Source: Erythrobacter litoralis (GTDB lineage: Bacteria > Pseudomonadota > Alphaproteobacteria > Sphingomonadales > Sphingomonadaceae). From it: 64,000 nt of DNA. The notes beneath the pieces are model-generated. The model was not told the origin of the DNA. It did not search any database and saw nothing but the letters and a program-made list of their open reading frames with translations. The stretch is taken from contig NZ_CP017057.1 of assembly GCF_001719165.1 (NCBI RefSeq), forward strand, positions 558,001 through 622,000, written 5' to 3'. The position numbers were made by a program, and so were the translations under genes. Every line of letters starts with the position of its first letter. The first letter of the stretch is position 1. Positions 1 to 10,827 of this stretch are shown here, one piece after another.

Positions 1-18
1 GGCGTTGTCGATGACCAT
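1..18 (-). CDS. Possible 5' end of a leftward gene cut by the window edge
   Basis: An ATG on the minus strand at 18-16 opens six codons (M-V-I-D-N-A) that run off the left end. It would be divergent from the LytTR gene across about 140 bases. The preceding bases offer only a weak ribosome binding site, and six codons do not allow any family assignment, so this is tentative. Confidence 0.25.
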
Positions 19-157
19 GGGAGATGCCCGCTGCCCGCTCGCGGGCAATCGCGCCTGCGCGAATGGCTCGTGACATGCGTGAGCGGTGCCGCGCAAACCG
101 CGGTAAGGCGCGAGTCGCCACTTTACGAAGCGCGAATGGGCAGCGTATTTTACTGCC

Positions 158-1012
158 ATGGTGGAATTTTCCGTCTCGTCCGGCGATCATGAACGCGCGC
201 TGCGCGCCCCGGTTGTCCGGCGCGTGGCGATCGACCTTGCGATCATGACGGCGGTGGGGCTGTTCCTCGCGATCATCGGACCGTTCGGCAGCATCCAGAT
301 GCCGCTCGCTTGGCGTCTCGTTAGTTGGCTCGGCTTCGCCTATGCGGGCTATGCAATCTATCGGCCGATGGGTTTCGTGGTCGACCGGGCCGAGGCGATG
401 CTCGAGCTGCCGCGCGCGGCCTTGTGGTTCGCGGCGACGCTGGTCGCGACCGTGCCGATGGCGGCGCTGGTGTGGATCACGGGTCATCTCCCCCCGCCGA
501 TCCCGCTGCCTGGGCTTGAGGAGGGGCTGCTCCACTATTTCTACGTCTTCGTCATCGGCGGCGGCGTCGTGGCGCTGTTCCATGTGATTCGCGCTCGCGG
601 GGACGCTGCCGATGATCCCGGCACGGCGCCCGGCAAGCGGCTCGATACGGCGATCGCCGATCAGGATCCCGACCATGCGATCGCCGCGCCGCCTGCCGGC
701 GACAATCCGCTGCTCGATCAGCTTCCGGCGGAACTGGGCAGCGATGTGATCGCGCTCGAGATGGAGGACCATTACGTGCGCGTGCACACCGCGCTCGGCT
801 CCGATCTCGTCCTGATGCGGATGCGCGATGCGGTCGCCTATCTGGGCGAAACCGACGGCAGGCAGGTCCATCGCAGCTGGTGGGTGGCGCGCGGCGCGGT
901 CGAGGACGTGAAGCGCGAGGGCCGCAATGTCCGCCTGGTCCTGCCGCGCGGGATCGAGGCGCCTGTTGCGCGCGCCCAGGTCGCCGAACTGCGCGGCGCG
1001 GGCTGGTTCTGA
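158..1012 (+). CDS. Membrane-anchored LytTR-domain transcriptional regulator
   Basis: This 284-residue protein has about four hydrophobic segments (roughly residues 25-46, 50-72, 87-108 and 121-145), a charged linker, and a C-terminal LytTR DNA-binding domain from about residue 185. The domain shows the usual pattern: I-A-L-E-M-E-D-H-Y-V-R-V at its start and H-R-S-W-W-V in the middle, equivalent to the H-R-S-x-L/W-V signature. Family members bind direct repeats and often respond to a membrane or partner signal. No receiver domain is present, so it is not a classical response regulator. A bidirectional terminator lies just downstream and separates it from the convergent katG. The target and signal are not evident; autoregulation or control of the divergent left-edge gene is inference only. 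Confidence 0.85.
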   Translation: MVEFSVSSGDHERALRAPVVRRVAIDLAIMTAVGLFLAIIGPFGSIQMPLAWRLVSWLGFAYAGYAIYRPMGFVVDRAEAMLELPRAALWFAATLVATVPMAALVWITGHLPPPIPLPGLEEGLLHYFYVFVIGGGVVALFHVIRARGDAADDPGTAPGKRLDTAIADQDPDHAIAAPPAGDNPLLDQLPAELGSDVIALEMEDHYVRVHTALGSDLVLMRMRDAVAYLGETDGRQVHRSWWVARGAVEDVKREGRNVRLVLPRGIEAPVARAQVAELRGAGWF

Positions 1013-1019
1013 GAATTGC

Positions 1020-1057
1020 AAAAAGGCCCCCGGGGACATCCCCCGAGGGCCTTTCTC
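1020..1057. terminator. Bidirectional rho-independent terminator between LytTR gene and katG
   Basis: A GC-rich stem (GGCCCCCGGGG opposite CCCCCGAGGGCC with an ACAT loop) is flanked by A5 on the left and CTTTCTC on the right. It can end both convergent genes; in the katG direction it is followed by a T5 run. Confidence 0.85.
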
Positions 1058-1073
1058 ACCTGTCTTGACCGGA

Positions 1074-3380
<2,307 letters not shown>

Positions 3381-3399
3381 TTAATTCGCGCCCATTGAT

Positions 3400-3414
3400 C
3401 GATTGTTGTGATCG
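3400..3414. promoter_or_regulatory. Operator-like element upstream of katG (candidate OxyR site)
   Basis: The minus-strand sequence CGATCACAACAATCG matches 13 of 15 bases of CGATTGCAACAATCG upstream of ahpC at 6275-6289. Each lies roughly 110-125 bases before its start codon. Both are imperfect palindromes (CGATYR-N3-CAATCG). Extra CGAT/ATCGAT half-sites flank this copy at 3375-3383 and 3397-3418. Assignment to OxyR is inferred from the identity of the two genes. Confidence 0.5.
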
Positions 3415-3446
3415 ATCGGTCTCTGTCTGCGCCTTTGCGGTCTTGG

Positions 3447-3464
3447 TCCCCGCGTTCGCGGGGA
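3447..3464. repeat. REP-like palindrome
   Basis: TCCCCGCG-TT-CGCGGGGA is a perfect 18-base inverted repeat inside the katG-ahpF intergenic region. Palindromes of this type are commonly dispersed between genes in sphingomonad genomes. No second copy was seen in this window, so its repetitive nature is inferred. Confidence 0.45.
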
Positions 3465-3493
3465 TGACAGAAAGGGAAGGACACAAACGCAAA

Positions 3494-3515
3494 CGGGCTC
3501 CCGCATGGGAGCCCG
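3494..3515 (-). terminator. Probable terminator of the ahpC/ahpF transcript
   Basis: CGGGCTCCC-GCAT-GGGAGCCCG is a perfect 9-bp stem with a 4-base loop. On the minus strand it is followed by a T-rich tract (TTTGCGTTTGTG). It lies about 120 bases beyond the ahpF stop and before the katG promoter. The rest of the 3276-3635 intergenic stretch holds the katG operator-like element, the REP-like palindrome and weaker GC-rich hairpins, with no convincing gene. Confidence 0.6.
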
Positions 3516-3635
3516 CAGAGGCGTGGAGTCGAAGCCGAAGGCCGCAGACGTGCAAAGCAAAACTGTCTGCACGCCCGCAGCGAAGTGGAGGAACGGCGCC
3601 GAGGAAGCCCCCCGGACGGGGGAGCCCCCAAGGAC

Positions 3636-5225
3636 CTACGCCGCCTGCGCGATCTCCTCGACCGGCTCATTGCGGATGAGATAGTCGAACGCGCCGAGGC
3701 CTGCGGTCGCACCGGTGCCCATGGCGACGACGATCTGTTTGTCCTTGATGATCGTCGCATCGCCTGCGGCATAGATGCCGGGCAGGCTGGTAGAGCCATG
3801 TTCGTCGACGACGATCTCGCCGTATTTCGACAGTTCGATCCCCGTGTCCTTCAACCATTCGGTATTGGGCACGAGGCCGATCTGGATGAACACGCCCTCG
3901 AGTTCGATCGTGCGGTCCTCGCCGCTCTCGCGGTCCTTGAGGACGAGGCCGTTGACGCGCTTTCCGTCACCGGTGATCTCGGTCGTCTGGCCGTTCACGA
4001 TGATTTCGACATTGTCCATCGAGCGCAGTTTCTTCTGCAGGACCTCGTCGGCGCGCAGCTTGGTGTCGAATTCGATCAGGGTGACGTGGCCGACGATGTT
4101 GGCAAGGTCGATCGCCGCTTCGACGCCCGAATTGCCGCCGCCGATCACCGCGATCCGCTTGCCCTTGAACAGCGGGCCGTCGCAGTGGGGGCAATAGGCA
4201 ACGCCCTTGTTGCGGTATTCGGCTTCGCCCGGAACGCCCAGGTTGCGCCAGCGTGCACCCGTGGCGAGAATCAGCGCGCGGCCCTTGAGCACGGCGCCAT
4301 TGGTCAGTTCGAGCGCGTGCATGCCGCCCTTTTCCGCCGCCGGGCGGAGCGACTTGGCCTGCGCGAGGTCCATCACGTCAATGTCGTATTCGCCGACCTG
4401 CGCGCGCAGGTTGTCGGTCAGCTTGGGGCCTTCGGTGTAGGTCGTGCCGGGCAGGTTCTCGATCCCGAGCGTGTCCATCAGCTGTCCGCCGAAACGTTCG
4501 GCCGCGATCCCGGTACGGAAACCCTTGCGCGCGGTATAGACCGCCGCCGCCGCGCCCGCCGGGCCGCCGCCGACGATCAGGACCTCGAACGGGTCCTTCG
4601 CCGAAAGCTTGGCCGCCGCCTTGGCATCGGCGCCGGTGTCGACTTTGGACAGGATTTCGGCGAGTTCCATCTTGCCGTTGTAGAAGACCTCTCCGTTGAG
4701 AAAGGTCGCCGGCACCGCGAGGATGTCGCGTTCTTCGACCTCGTCCTTGAACGTGCCGCCTTCGACCAGGGTTGCGGTGACGTTCGGGTTCTCGAGCGCC
4801 ATCAGCGTCAGCGCCTGCACCACGTCGGGGCAGTTGTGGCAGGTGAGCGAGAAGAACATCTCGAAATCGAACTGCCCTTCGAGGCCGCGCACCTGTTCGA
4901 TCAGGTCGGCATCGACCTTGGGCGGGTGGCCGCCGGCCCACAGCAGGGCGAGCACGAGGCTGGTGAATTCATGGCCCATCGGCAGGCCGGCGAACCGCAC
5001 CGCGGAGGCGTGGTCATCGGCGCGGCGGATGAGGAAGCTCGGCACGCGGCCCTCGGTGCCGTCGAAACGCGCGGTGACGAGGTCGTGGAGCGCGGCGATT
5101 TCTTCGAGCAACTCGCGGGTCTGCGCGCTCTTCTCGCCATCGTCGAGAGTGGCGACCAGCTCGATCGGCTGGCGCAGGTTTGCAAGATACTGCCCAAGCT
5201 GGGCCTTCATGTTCTGGTCGAGCAT
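3636..5225 (-). CDS. ahpF: Alkyl hydroperoxide reductase subunit F (AhpC reductase)
   Basis: NAD(P)H-dependent flavoprotein disulfide reductase that recycles AhpC. From the ATG at 5225 the protein has 529 residues, close to the 521 of E. coli. The N-terminal double-thioredoxin-fold domain carries the C129-H-N-C132 relay disulfide. A thioredoxin-reductase-like module follows, with the FAD-binding G-G-G-P-A-G motif, a second active disulfide C-P-H-C-D near residue 350, the NAD(P)-binding G-G-G-N-S-G motif, and the terminal FAD motif A-A-G-D-A. An in-frame upstream start is rejected because a GAAAGG ribosome binding site precedes ATG 5225. It is transcribed after ahpC, with a 375-base gap that may allow independent expression. 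Confidence 0.96.
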   Translation of the reverse strand: MLDQNMKAQLGQYLANLRQPIELVATLDDGEKSAQTRELLEEIAALHDLVTARFDGTEGRVPSFLIRRADDHASAVRFAGLPMGHEFTSLVLALLWAGGHPPKVDADLIEQVRGLEGQFDFEMFFSLTCHNCPDVVQALTLMALENPNVTATLVEGGTFKDEVEERDILAVPATFLNGEVFYNGKMELAEILSKVDTGADAKAAAKLSAKDPFEVLIVGGGPAGAAAAVYTARKGFRTGIAAERFGGQLMDTLGIENLPGTTYTEGPKLTDNLRAQVGEYDIDVMDLAQAKSLRPAAEKGGMHALELTNGAVLKGRALILATGARWRNLGVPGEAEYRNKGVAYCPHCDGPLFKGKRIAVIGGGNSGVEAAIDLANIVGHVTLIEFDTKLRADEVLQKKLRSMDNVEIIVNGQTTEITGDGKRVNGLVLKDRESGEDRTIELEGVFIQIGLVPNTEWLKDTGIELSKYGEIVVDEHGSTSLPGIYAAGDATIIKDKQIVVAMGTGATAGLGAFDYLIRNEPVEEIAQAA

Positions 5226-5600
5226 GGTGTGTTGCCTTTCGCTGCCACGGCTTGACGCAGGATCGCGGGGTGCGCGTCTGCATGTCAAGGTCGCGGTTGA
5301 CGGTAAATCTACTTGCCCCCTCGCGCCTTTCCTTGAGCCGGATCAATTCGCGGCGTGCCCTTGTTGGTGCGGGCTGGGCAGGCATGGGACCGGAAGACCG
5401 TCCGCCCCGCGTGGGGGGGGAGGGTGTGGAGGCGGATGGCCTCCCGGTCCCTTCTGCGACCCGAGGGCTTCGCGTTGACGAAAGCGGCTCGGGCTCTTGC
5501 GGCTTCGGCGCCCCGCCGGAGGGGGGAGGGCGGGCGCGCCGTGCCGTATGCGTGCCTGGCGACGCGGTGCCGCCGGGCGTTCGGGGTCGGATATCGCCCC
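5226..5600. other. Intergenic region between ahpC and ahpF
   Basis: This GC-rich stretch holds no convincing gene. It contains several short GC inverted repeats (for example CGCCCCGCC/GGAGGGGGGAGGGCG near 5510-5535) that could fold in the ahpC-ahpF transcript and set the relative levels of the two proteins. No clear promoter or T-tract terminator was seen. Confidence 0.4.
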
Positions 5601-6167
5601 TTAGATCTTGCCGACGAGGTCGAGCGAGGGAGCCAGCGTGTCGCTGCCCTCTTCCCACGCCGCCGGGCAGACCTGGCCCGGGTTCTCGCGGACATACTGC
5701 GCGGCCTTGATCTTGCGGACGAGTTCGTTCGCGTTGCGGCCGACGCCTTCGCAGGTGATTTCCATGATCTGGATCACGCCATCGGGATCGACCACGAAGG
5801 TCGCGCGATCGGCAAGGCCCATTTCCTCGCGCAGCACACCGAACTGCTTCGACAGGGTGTGCAGCTGGTCACCGAGGAAGGCGTACTTGATCTTGTTGAT
5901 CTTTTCGGAATTGTCGTGCCACGCCTTGTGGCTGAAATGCGTGTCGGTCGAGACGGCGAAGACTTCGACGCCCATCTTCTGGAGCATCTCGTACTTCTCG
6001 CCCAGGTCCTCGAGCTCGGTCGGGCAGACGAAGGTCCAGTCGGCCGGATAGAAGAAGAACACGGCCCACTTGCCGGCGATGTCCTCGTTCGTGACGTCGA
6101 AGAAGTCCTTGCCGGCCTGGAAGGCGGTCGCCTTGAACGGCTGGATGGTCGAACCGATGATACCCAT
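5601..6167 (-). CDS. ahpC: Alkyl hydroperoxide reductase subunit C (typical 2-Cys peroxiredoxin)
   Basis: Peroxidase that reduces hydrogen peroxide and organic hydroperoxides and is recycled by AhpF. The 188-residue protein has the peroxidatic cysteine C48 in F-V-C-P-T-E and the resolving cysteine C167 in Q-V-C-P-A-A-W, as expected for a decameric AhpC. Translation starts at the ATG at 6167; upstream in-frame codons read into the promoter region. The long 5' leader carries an OxyR-like element shared with katG and, further upstream, a minus-strand GGAAC-N16-CGTT sequence that matches the EcfG general-stress promoter consensus. Dual control by peroxide and by the general stress response is inferred from these two sites. 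Confidence 0.97.
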   Translation of the reverse strand: MGIIGSTIQPFKATAFQAGKDFFDVTNEDIAGKWAVFFFYPADWTFVCPTELEDLGEKYEMLQKMGVEVFAVSTDTHFSHKAWHDNSEKINKIKYAFLGDQLHTLSKQFGVLREEMGLADRATFVVDPDGVIQIMEITCEGVGRNANELVRKIKAAQYVRENPGQVCPAAWEEGSDTLAPSLDLVGKI

Positions 6168-6274
6168 TGCTGTATTCCCCTTGTCTGGAAGATTGAGATT
6201 GAAAGGTTGAAACGGCGGTTTGAACTTGCCTGCCCCACATAAGGGCTGCTGCGATGCACAAAAGCGGGAATGTG

Positions 6275-6289
6275 CGATTGCAACAATCG
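6275..6289. promoter_or_regulatory. Operator-like element upstream of ahpC (candidate OxyR site)
   Basis: CGATTGCAACAATCG is an interrupted palindrome (CGATTG-N3-CAATCG), 13/15 identical to the element upstream of katG. It lies about 108 bases before the ahpC ATG. A further CAATCG half-site occurs 9 bases to the right (6297-6302). Confidence 0.5.
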
Positions 6290-6306
6290 ATTTTTTCAAT
6301 CGTCAG

Positions 6307-6331
6307 AACGGGAACCACGCGAGAGAGTTCC
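6307..6331 (-). promoter_or_regulatory. EcfG-type (general stress sigma factor) promoter for ahpC
   Basis: Read on the minus strand the sequence is GGAAC, 16 bases, then CGTT, which is exactly the consensus for alphaproteobacterial EcfG sigma factors (GGAAC-N16/17-CGTT). It points toward ahpC with a leader of about 135 bases. The cognate ecfG gene is at the right end of this window. Confidence 0.65.
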
Positions 6332-6393
6332 GGCCGCAGCCGAAGCCGGCTCAGTTTCCGCTTCGCAGGTGCAGCGCCGGGCGCGCGCGAGGG

Positions 6394-7047
6394 CTAGTCG
6401 AGCCGCATCATCCCGCGCCGTCCGACGACGACGAAGGTCGCCACCAGCCCGAGCGCGAAGAACGTCGTCAGCAGGTCGAGCGGCGCGGGCGCGGGAAGGT
6501 AACCGGCATGGGCGAGCGCGCCCCAGCCGCCTAGCAGGGCGAAGGCGAGCAGCGCCGTCAATGAATTGGCCTCGCGCGTGACGGAGGTCATCAGTTCGTC
6601 CGAGGCCTGCCACGAACGCCAGGCGAACACCGCGCCGAGCGCGAAGCCGGCAAGGCCTGCCGCCAGCGCCGTCGATGCCGCAAGCGGGCCGGGCGCGGCA
6701 AGCGCAAGCGCGGCGAGCCCGCCGCCCCACAGCGCCATGGCGATGCAGGAATTGACCAGCATTGCGCGGGTTTCGCGCAGTTCGTCGGCATCCTCGACAT
6801 TGAGATAGCGCGCCCCGAAGCCGGGCCGCAGCGCGCCGATGAGCACGCCTAGCGCCATGACGAGGTAGAGCGCACCGGCCACAAGCGCGATTTCGGCCGA
6901 CAGCGTCAGGCCCGAGGCGAAGCCGCCATCGATCAATTCGCCGACGCCCCAGGCCGTGCCGAAGCCGACAGCGCCGCCGGCGAGGGCGGGGATCACGACC
7001 TTGCGCACGAGCTTTCCCTGCGCGGGGCTTTTCACGTCACTCATCAT
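6394..7047 (-). CDS. Integral membrane protein coupled to a small HTH regulator
   Basis: This protein has about 217 residues and roughly six hydrophobic segments. A pair of helices around residues 18-60 is followed by two near 100-140 and two at the C-terminus, separated by charged loops. The family is not recognised with certainty; it resembles the unnamed multi-pass proteins often paired with one-domain Xre-type regulators. Two consecutive ATGs (7047 and 7044) lie inside the last codons of the upstream HTH gene, so translation is coupled. No catalytic motif is visible. Confidence 0.75.
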   Translation of the reverse strand: MMSDVKSPAQGKLVRKVVIPALAGGAVGFGTAWGVGELIDGGFASGLTLSAEIALVAGALYLVMALGVLIGALRPGFGARYLNVEDADELRETRAMLVNSCIAMALWGGGLAALALAAPGPLAASTALAAGLAGFALGAVFAWRSWQASDELMTSVTREANSLTALLAFALLGGWGALAHAGYLPAPAPLDLLTTFFALGLVATFVVVGRRGMMRLD

Positions 7048-7249
7048 CAGCGGGCTCCCAGTGGTCGATGAACAGGTCGGGCACGGCGACCGCGAACAGC
7101 TTTGCCATGCGCAGCGCCAGTGGCAGCGAGGGGTCGTACTTGTCGGTTTCGACCGCGTTGATGGTCTGCCGCGACACGCCGAGCCGCCGGGCAAGTTCAC
7201 CCTGGCTCCAGCCATGCGCCTCGCGGTGCTGTTTCAGGCGGTTTTCCAC
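7037..7249 (-). CDS. Small Xre-family helix-turn-helix regulator
   Basis: This 70-residue protein is essentially a single HTH_3 domain. S-Q-G-E-L-A-R-R-L-G-V-S-R-Q-T-I forms the helix-turn-helix, followed by the typical V-E-T-D-K-Y-D-P-S-L-P-L-A-L-R segment. This is the YozG/YgzD-like type of minimal regulator usually found next to a membrane protein, as here. The start is a GTG at 7249. It overlaps the following membrane protein gene by 8-11 bases. It probably autoregulates the pair; the signal is unknown. Confidence 0.88.
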   Translation of the reverse strand: MENRLKQHREAHGWSQGELARRLGVSRQTINAVETDKYDPSLPLALRMAKLFAVAVPDLFIDHWEPADDE

Positions 7250-7305
7250 CGACGCGCATCTCCTGCTCGCGGCGATTCGCCGCCTGACAAGAGCTCTTGA
7301 CAGGC

Positions 7306-8808
7306 TCAGCGCGTGAGACGGATCTGGGTGAGCGCGGTATCCAGCATCCGGTCCTCGGCCGCGCCCACCGGATTAGGCTGGATCGCGAAATCGGGCACCA
7401 CCCCGCGCACCGCGAGCGAACCGGAGGGGCGCACCATGAATGCCTTGGGATAGATCACTTTGACCCCGGATGCAGGCAGTGTGAACGTCTCGGTCGCGCC
7501 GTACGTGGTTGCAAGGTCGGCGGTTTCCTCGCCCATGATCGTAGCAAGGCCCAGATCCTGCATCATCGCCGCGACGACCGCAGCGTTCGAATAGGAATGG
7601 CGATCGACGAGCACGAAGACCCGGCCGGAAAAGGCATTGTCGGCGATCGGCGGCGCTTCGGGCACCTCGATCGCGATCCTCTCGCCCGGCTCGGCCCGCG
7701 CCAGCGCGTCAGCAATGCGTGCACCGAGGCCGTCGCCTTTAGGCTCGCGCTGCGCCCAGGCCGCCTTGGTGTTGGGTCCGGCGCGCAACTCGTAGCGCGA
7801 GGACTGGGCGAAGGGTCGGTCGGCGACGCGCCCGACGACGAGATCGGAAAAGCTCGCATCCCCGCCCGGATTGCCGCGCAGGTCGATGACGAGGTCCTTC
7901 GCCGCGCTGTCCGCGAGCGCGGCGAAGGCCTCGCGCACGAAGGCACGGTAGGGTTCGATGGCATAGGTTTCGCCGCCTTCGCCGCGTTCTTCCTCGGTCG
8001 CGAAGAATGGGCCGGGCTTGATGTAGAAAACCCCTCCCCCGACATCCTCGAAGGCCCGCATCGAGGCATGCCGCGATGCGTTCGGCACCGGGCGCGCGGC
8101 CTGCAGGGCGTACATCTCGCCGAAACCCCGGGCCGGAATGGCGCGGCTTTCCTGCCGGCCATCGGGGGCGATGAACTCGATTTCGAGCGTGTCGCGCGGA
8201 CCGAAGACCAGGAAGAGATAGGCAGGCAGACCCAGCTCGATCTGGGCGCGCGGCAGCCGATCGGTGTCCGCCGAGACAAGCTTGCGCGCGCGCCGCTCGA
8301 ATTCGGCGAGGGTCAGCCCGTCAAGCCGCATGACGCGCGAGCCGGGGGGCATGGCATCGCCCTCGCTCGCCCACTGGTCGGTCAGCATGGCCTCGCCGCG
8401 ATAGGTGACCGAAAGCGGGATGATCGTGCCGCCCTCCTGAACATGCGTCATGACATCGAGAAACGGCGCATCGCTCTTCGCGTGGCCGACCCGGCCGAAG
8501 GCGAGCGCTTCCTGCACCATGCGGTGGAATGCTGAGCGCGCGATCGGCCCATCGATCCGCGCCGCGATTTCGCCGATCTTCGCGTCGTATTCCGCGCGGG
8601 TCCGGCGGGCAAAGAGGTCGACGTGCTCGGCCTGCATGGTGTCGTAGAGAGCGGCGATATCGGCGCGCGCCTCGGCTGCGGAAAGGCTGTCTTCGTATGG
8701 CGCCTGCGCAGCGCTCTGCGCAGTCACGGGCGCGGTGGGCACGACGACGGCAAGCGCGATTGCGGTCGAGCTTGCTGCAAGGGCTGATCGGAACAGGCTG
8801 CGGATCAT
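7306..8808 (-). CDS. Secreted S41-family peptidase-like protein
   Basis: The 500-residue protein has a clear signal peptide from the ATG at 8808 (M-I-R-S-L-F-R, then a hydrophobic core ending A-P-V-T-A-Q). The C-terminal half is a tail-specific-protease (peptidase S41) fold: D-L-R-G-N-P-G-G-D marks the core strand, and R-H-S-Y-S-N-A-A provides the candidate nucleophilic serine region, followed by G-E-E-T. A PDZ-like region seems to lie around residues 130-230. An upstream in-frame start would place extra charged residues before the signal sequence and is unlikely. It follows aroC on the same strand with 169 bases between. Periplasmic function is inferred; the substrate is unknown. Confidence 0.85.
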   Translation of the reverse strand: MIRSLFRSALAASSTAIALAVVVPTAPVTAQSAAQAPYEDSLSAAEARADIAALYDTMQAEHVDLFARRTRAEYDAKIGEIAARIDGPIARSAFHRMVQEALAFGRVGHAKSDAPFLDVMTHVQEGGTIIPLSVTYRGEAMLTDQWASEGDAMPPGSRVMRLDGLTLAEFERRARKLVSADTDRLPRAQIELGLPAYLFLVFGPRDTLEIEFIAPDGRQESRAIPARGFGEMYALQAARPVPNASRHASMRAFEDVGGGVFYIKPGPFFATEEERGEGGETYAIEPYRAFVREAFAALADSAAKDLVIDLRGNPGGDASFSDLVVGRVADRPFAQSSRYELRAGPNTKAAWAQREPKGDGLGARIADALARAEPGERIAIEVPEAPPIADNAFSGRVFVLVDRHSYSNAAVVAAMMQDLGLATIMGEETADLATTYGATETFTLPASGVKVIYPKAFMVRPSGSLAVRGVVPDFAIQPNPVGAAEDRMLDTALTQIRLTR

Positions 8809-8891
8809 GCGCGGCGCGGTATCCGCAGCATCGACTTGCGACAAGCAATGGCTCTGCGAAAGGGCGATGCAGCCGGACGAAGGCTCTCTTT

Positions 8892-8993
8892 TGCTCCGCT
8901 ACCGCCTGCGCTGCCTGAGCGAGGCCCTGTCGCGCTATCGCTTACGCTACTTGAGCGTTTTCTTGTCGCGCTATCGCTTACGCTACTTGAGCG
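8892..8993. repeat. Three-copy 36-bp tandem repeat at the 3' end of aroC
   Basis: The 30-base unit beginning TGTCGCGCTATCGCTTACG occurs at 8928-8957 and 8964-8993 with full identity, and a diverged copy sits at 8892-8921, so the period is exactly 36 bases. The rightmost copy includes the aroC stop codon and last codons; the others lie between aroC and the S41 peptidase gene. Confidence 0.8.
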
Positions 8994-10048
8994 CGGTGCA
9001 GCATCTTGTGGTCTGCCAGCACCAGCGCCATCATCGCCGCCACCACCGGCGCGCCGCGAATGCCGACGCAGGGGTCGTGGCGGCCCTTGGTCATCACGTC
9101 GACTGCATCGCCATCCGAATTGATCGAGGGGACCGGAGTGAGGATCGAGCTGGTCGGTTTGAACGCGACCCGGCACACCACCGGCTGCCCGGTCGAGATC
9201 CCACCTGCCGTGCCGCCTGCATGATTGCTCGCAAAGACCGGCTTGCCGTCCGGCCCGGGAGACATCGCGTCGGCATTCTGCTCGCCCGTCAGCCGCGCCG
9301 CCTCGAAACCGTCGCCGATCTCGACCCCCTTGACCGCGTTGATGCTCATCATCGCGCTCGCAAGGTCGGCGTCGAGCTTGGCATAGACCGGCGCGCCCCA
9401 GCCCGCCGGAACGCCGAGCGCGACGCATTCGACCACCGCGCCGAGCGACGAGCCGTCCTTGCGCGCTTTCTCGACCTTCTCCTCCCATCGCTTCGCCGCC
9501 CAGCTGTCAGGGCAGAAGAAGGGGTTGCGGGTGATCTGGTCGTAATCGATCGCCTCGCGCTCGATCGCATCGCCGCCCAGTTCGCAGACATAGGCATGGA
9601 TCGTGACTTCGGGAATGATCGCCCGCGCGACCGCTCCGGCCGCGACCCTCGCCGCCGTCTCGCGCGCGGAACTGCGCCCGCCGCCGCGATAGTCGCGGTG
9701 CCCGTATTTGGCGTCATAGGCGTAATCGGCATGGCCCGGGCGATAGGAGCGGGCGATTTCGGAATAATCCTTCGAACGCTGGTCGGTGTTCTCGATCATA
9801 AGGTGGATCGGCGTGCCGGTGGTTCTTTCCTCGAACACGCCCGAAAGGATGCGGACCTGATCGGCCTCCTTGCGCTGCGTGGTGTAGCGGCTCTGGCCCG
9901 GGCGGCGCGCATCGAGGAAGGGCTGGATGTCCTTTTCGCGCAGGGTCAGGCCCGGCGGGCAGCCGTCGACCACCGCCCCCAGCGCAGGCCCGTGGCTTTC
10001 CCCCCATGTCGAAAAGCGCAGCACGCGCCCGAAAGTGTTGAAGCTCAT
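8978..10048 (-). CDS. aroC: Chorismate synthase
   Basis: Converts 5-enolpyruvylshikimate-3-phosphate to chorismate using reduced FMN, the last common step of aromatic amino acid synthesis. The 356-residue protein begins at the ATG at 10048 with the family N-terminus M-S-F-N-T-F-G. It shows G-E-S-H-G-P-A-L-G, the [14 protein letters not shown] loop, the [11 protein letters not shown] motif and the C-terminal G-R-H-D-P-C signature. A further in-frame upstream start adds residues unlike the family. The gene is divergent from ruvA; a pheA gene of the same pathway lies elsewhere in the window. Confidence 0.97.
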   Translation of the reverse strand: MSFNTFGRVLRFSTWGESHGPALGAVVDGCPPGLTLREKDIQPFLDARRPGQSRYTTQRKEADQVRILSGVFEERTTGTPIHLMIENTDQRSKDYSEIARSYRPGHADYAYDAKYGHRDYRGGGRSSARETAARVAAGAVARAIIPEVTIHAYVCELGGDAIEREAIDYDQITRNPFFCPDSWAAKRWEEKVEKARKDGSSLGAVVECVALGVPAGWGAPVYAKLDADLASAMMSINAVKGVEIGDGFEAARLTGEQNADAMSPGPDGKPVFASNHAGGTAGGISTGQPVVCRVAFKPTSSILTPVPSINSDGDAVDVMTKGRHDPCVGIRGAPVVAAMMALVLADHKMLHRAQVA

Positions 10049-10204
10049 GGGGCGGAGCCTTAGCGGATTCGCCGGACATGTCGATATTCCGCAACTGCGA
10101 AGGCCTGCGCGCCGACGATAACGCGCGCGCCCGTCTGGCAATCCGCCCGGGTTTGAGCGACAAGGATGCGCTCAAGCAGCGAAGCGGTAGCGCAGAAAAG
10201 AACC

Positions 10205-10813
10205 ATGATTGCGAAGCTGAAAGGCCGCCTCGACGAAACGGGCGAGGACTGGGCGATCGTCGATGTCGGCGGCGTCGGCTATCTTGTCCATTGCTCGGCC
10301 CGGACCCTGTCCGCGCTGGGCGAGGTGGGCGGGGCCTGCACCGTCCACACCGACCTCCAGGTGAGCGAGAACGACATGCGCCTGCTGGGCTTCGCAGAAG
10401 CGAGCGAGCGCGACTGGTTCCGCCTGCTGACCGGCGTGCAGGGGGTGGGCAGCAAGGTCGGCCTTGCGATCCTTTCGGCCCTCTCGACCGGCGAATTGCG
10501 CGATGCCTGCGCTGCGGGCGATGCGGCGAGCGTGGCGCGGGCCAATGGCGTCGGCCCCAAGCTCGCGGGGCGGATCGTCAACGAATTGAAGGACAGGGCG
10601 GGAGCCTTGCCCGGCGGCTCCGGCAGCGGCGCGGGGACGGCGAAGGTCGCCCCGGCGGGCTCGGCCAGCGCCGATGCGGTGAGCGCGCTCGAAAATCTCG
10701 GCTTCAAGCCTGCCGTCGCCGCCCAGGCCGTCGCCCGCGCGCAGGCCGAACTGGGCGAGGGTGCGGGCGAGAGCGAGCTGATCCGGGTCGCGCTCAAGAA
10801 GGCAGCGGGATAA
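10205..10813 (+). CDS. ruvA: Holliday junction branch migration protein RuvA
   Basis: Holliday-junction-binding subunit that loads RuvB. From the ATG at 10205 the protein has 202 residues, beginning M-I-A-K-L-K-G. Domain I (OB fold) covers about residues 1-65. The two helix-hairpin-helix motifs are visible as [14 protein letters not shown] and [19 protein letters not shown] Gly/Ser linker leads to the RuvB-binding domain III ([11 protein letters not shown]). Unusually, ruvB is not immediately adjacent: a DsrE-family gene and an unknown gene lie between. Confidence 0.96.
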   Translation: MIAKLKGRLDETGEDWAIVDVGGVGYLVHCSARTLSALGEVGGACTVHTDLQVSENDMRLLGFAEASERDWFRLLTGVQGVGSKVGLAILSALSTGELRDACAAGDAASVARANGVGPKLAGRIVNELKDRAGALPGGSGSGAGTAKVAPAGSASADAVSALENLGFKPAVAAQAVARAQAELGEGAGESELIRVALKKAAG

Positions 10814-10827
10814 AGGGAGAGACAGGC

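Noticed and set aside
8892..8993. Regularly spaced direct repeats considered as a CRISPR array
   Set aside because: The repeats have only 6-base spacers, one copy overlaps aroC coding sequence, and no cas genes are present.
10078..10827. Frame continuous with the DsrE-type gene running through ruvA
   Set aside because: It is an out-of-frame reading of ruvA; the DsrE protein's signal peptide starts at the ATG at 10828 with a good ribosome binding site.
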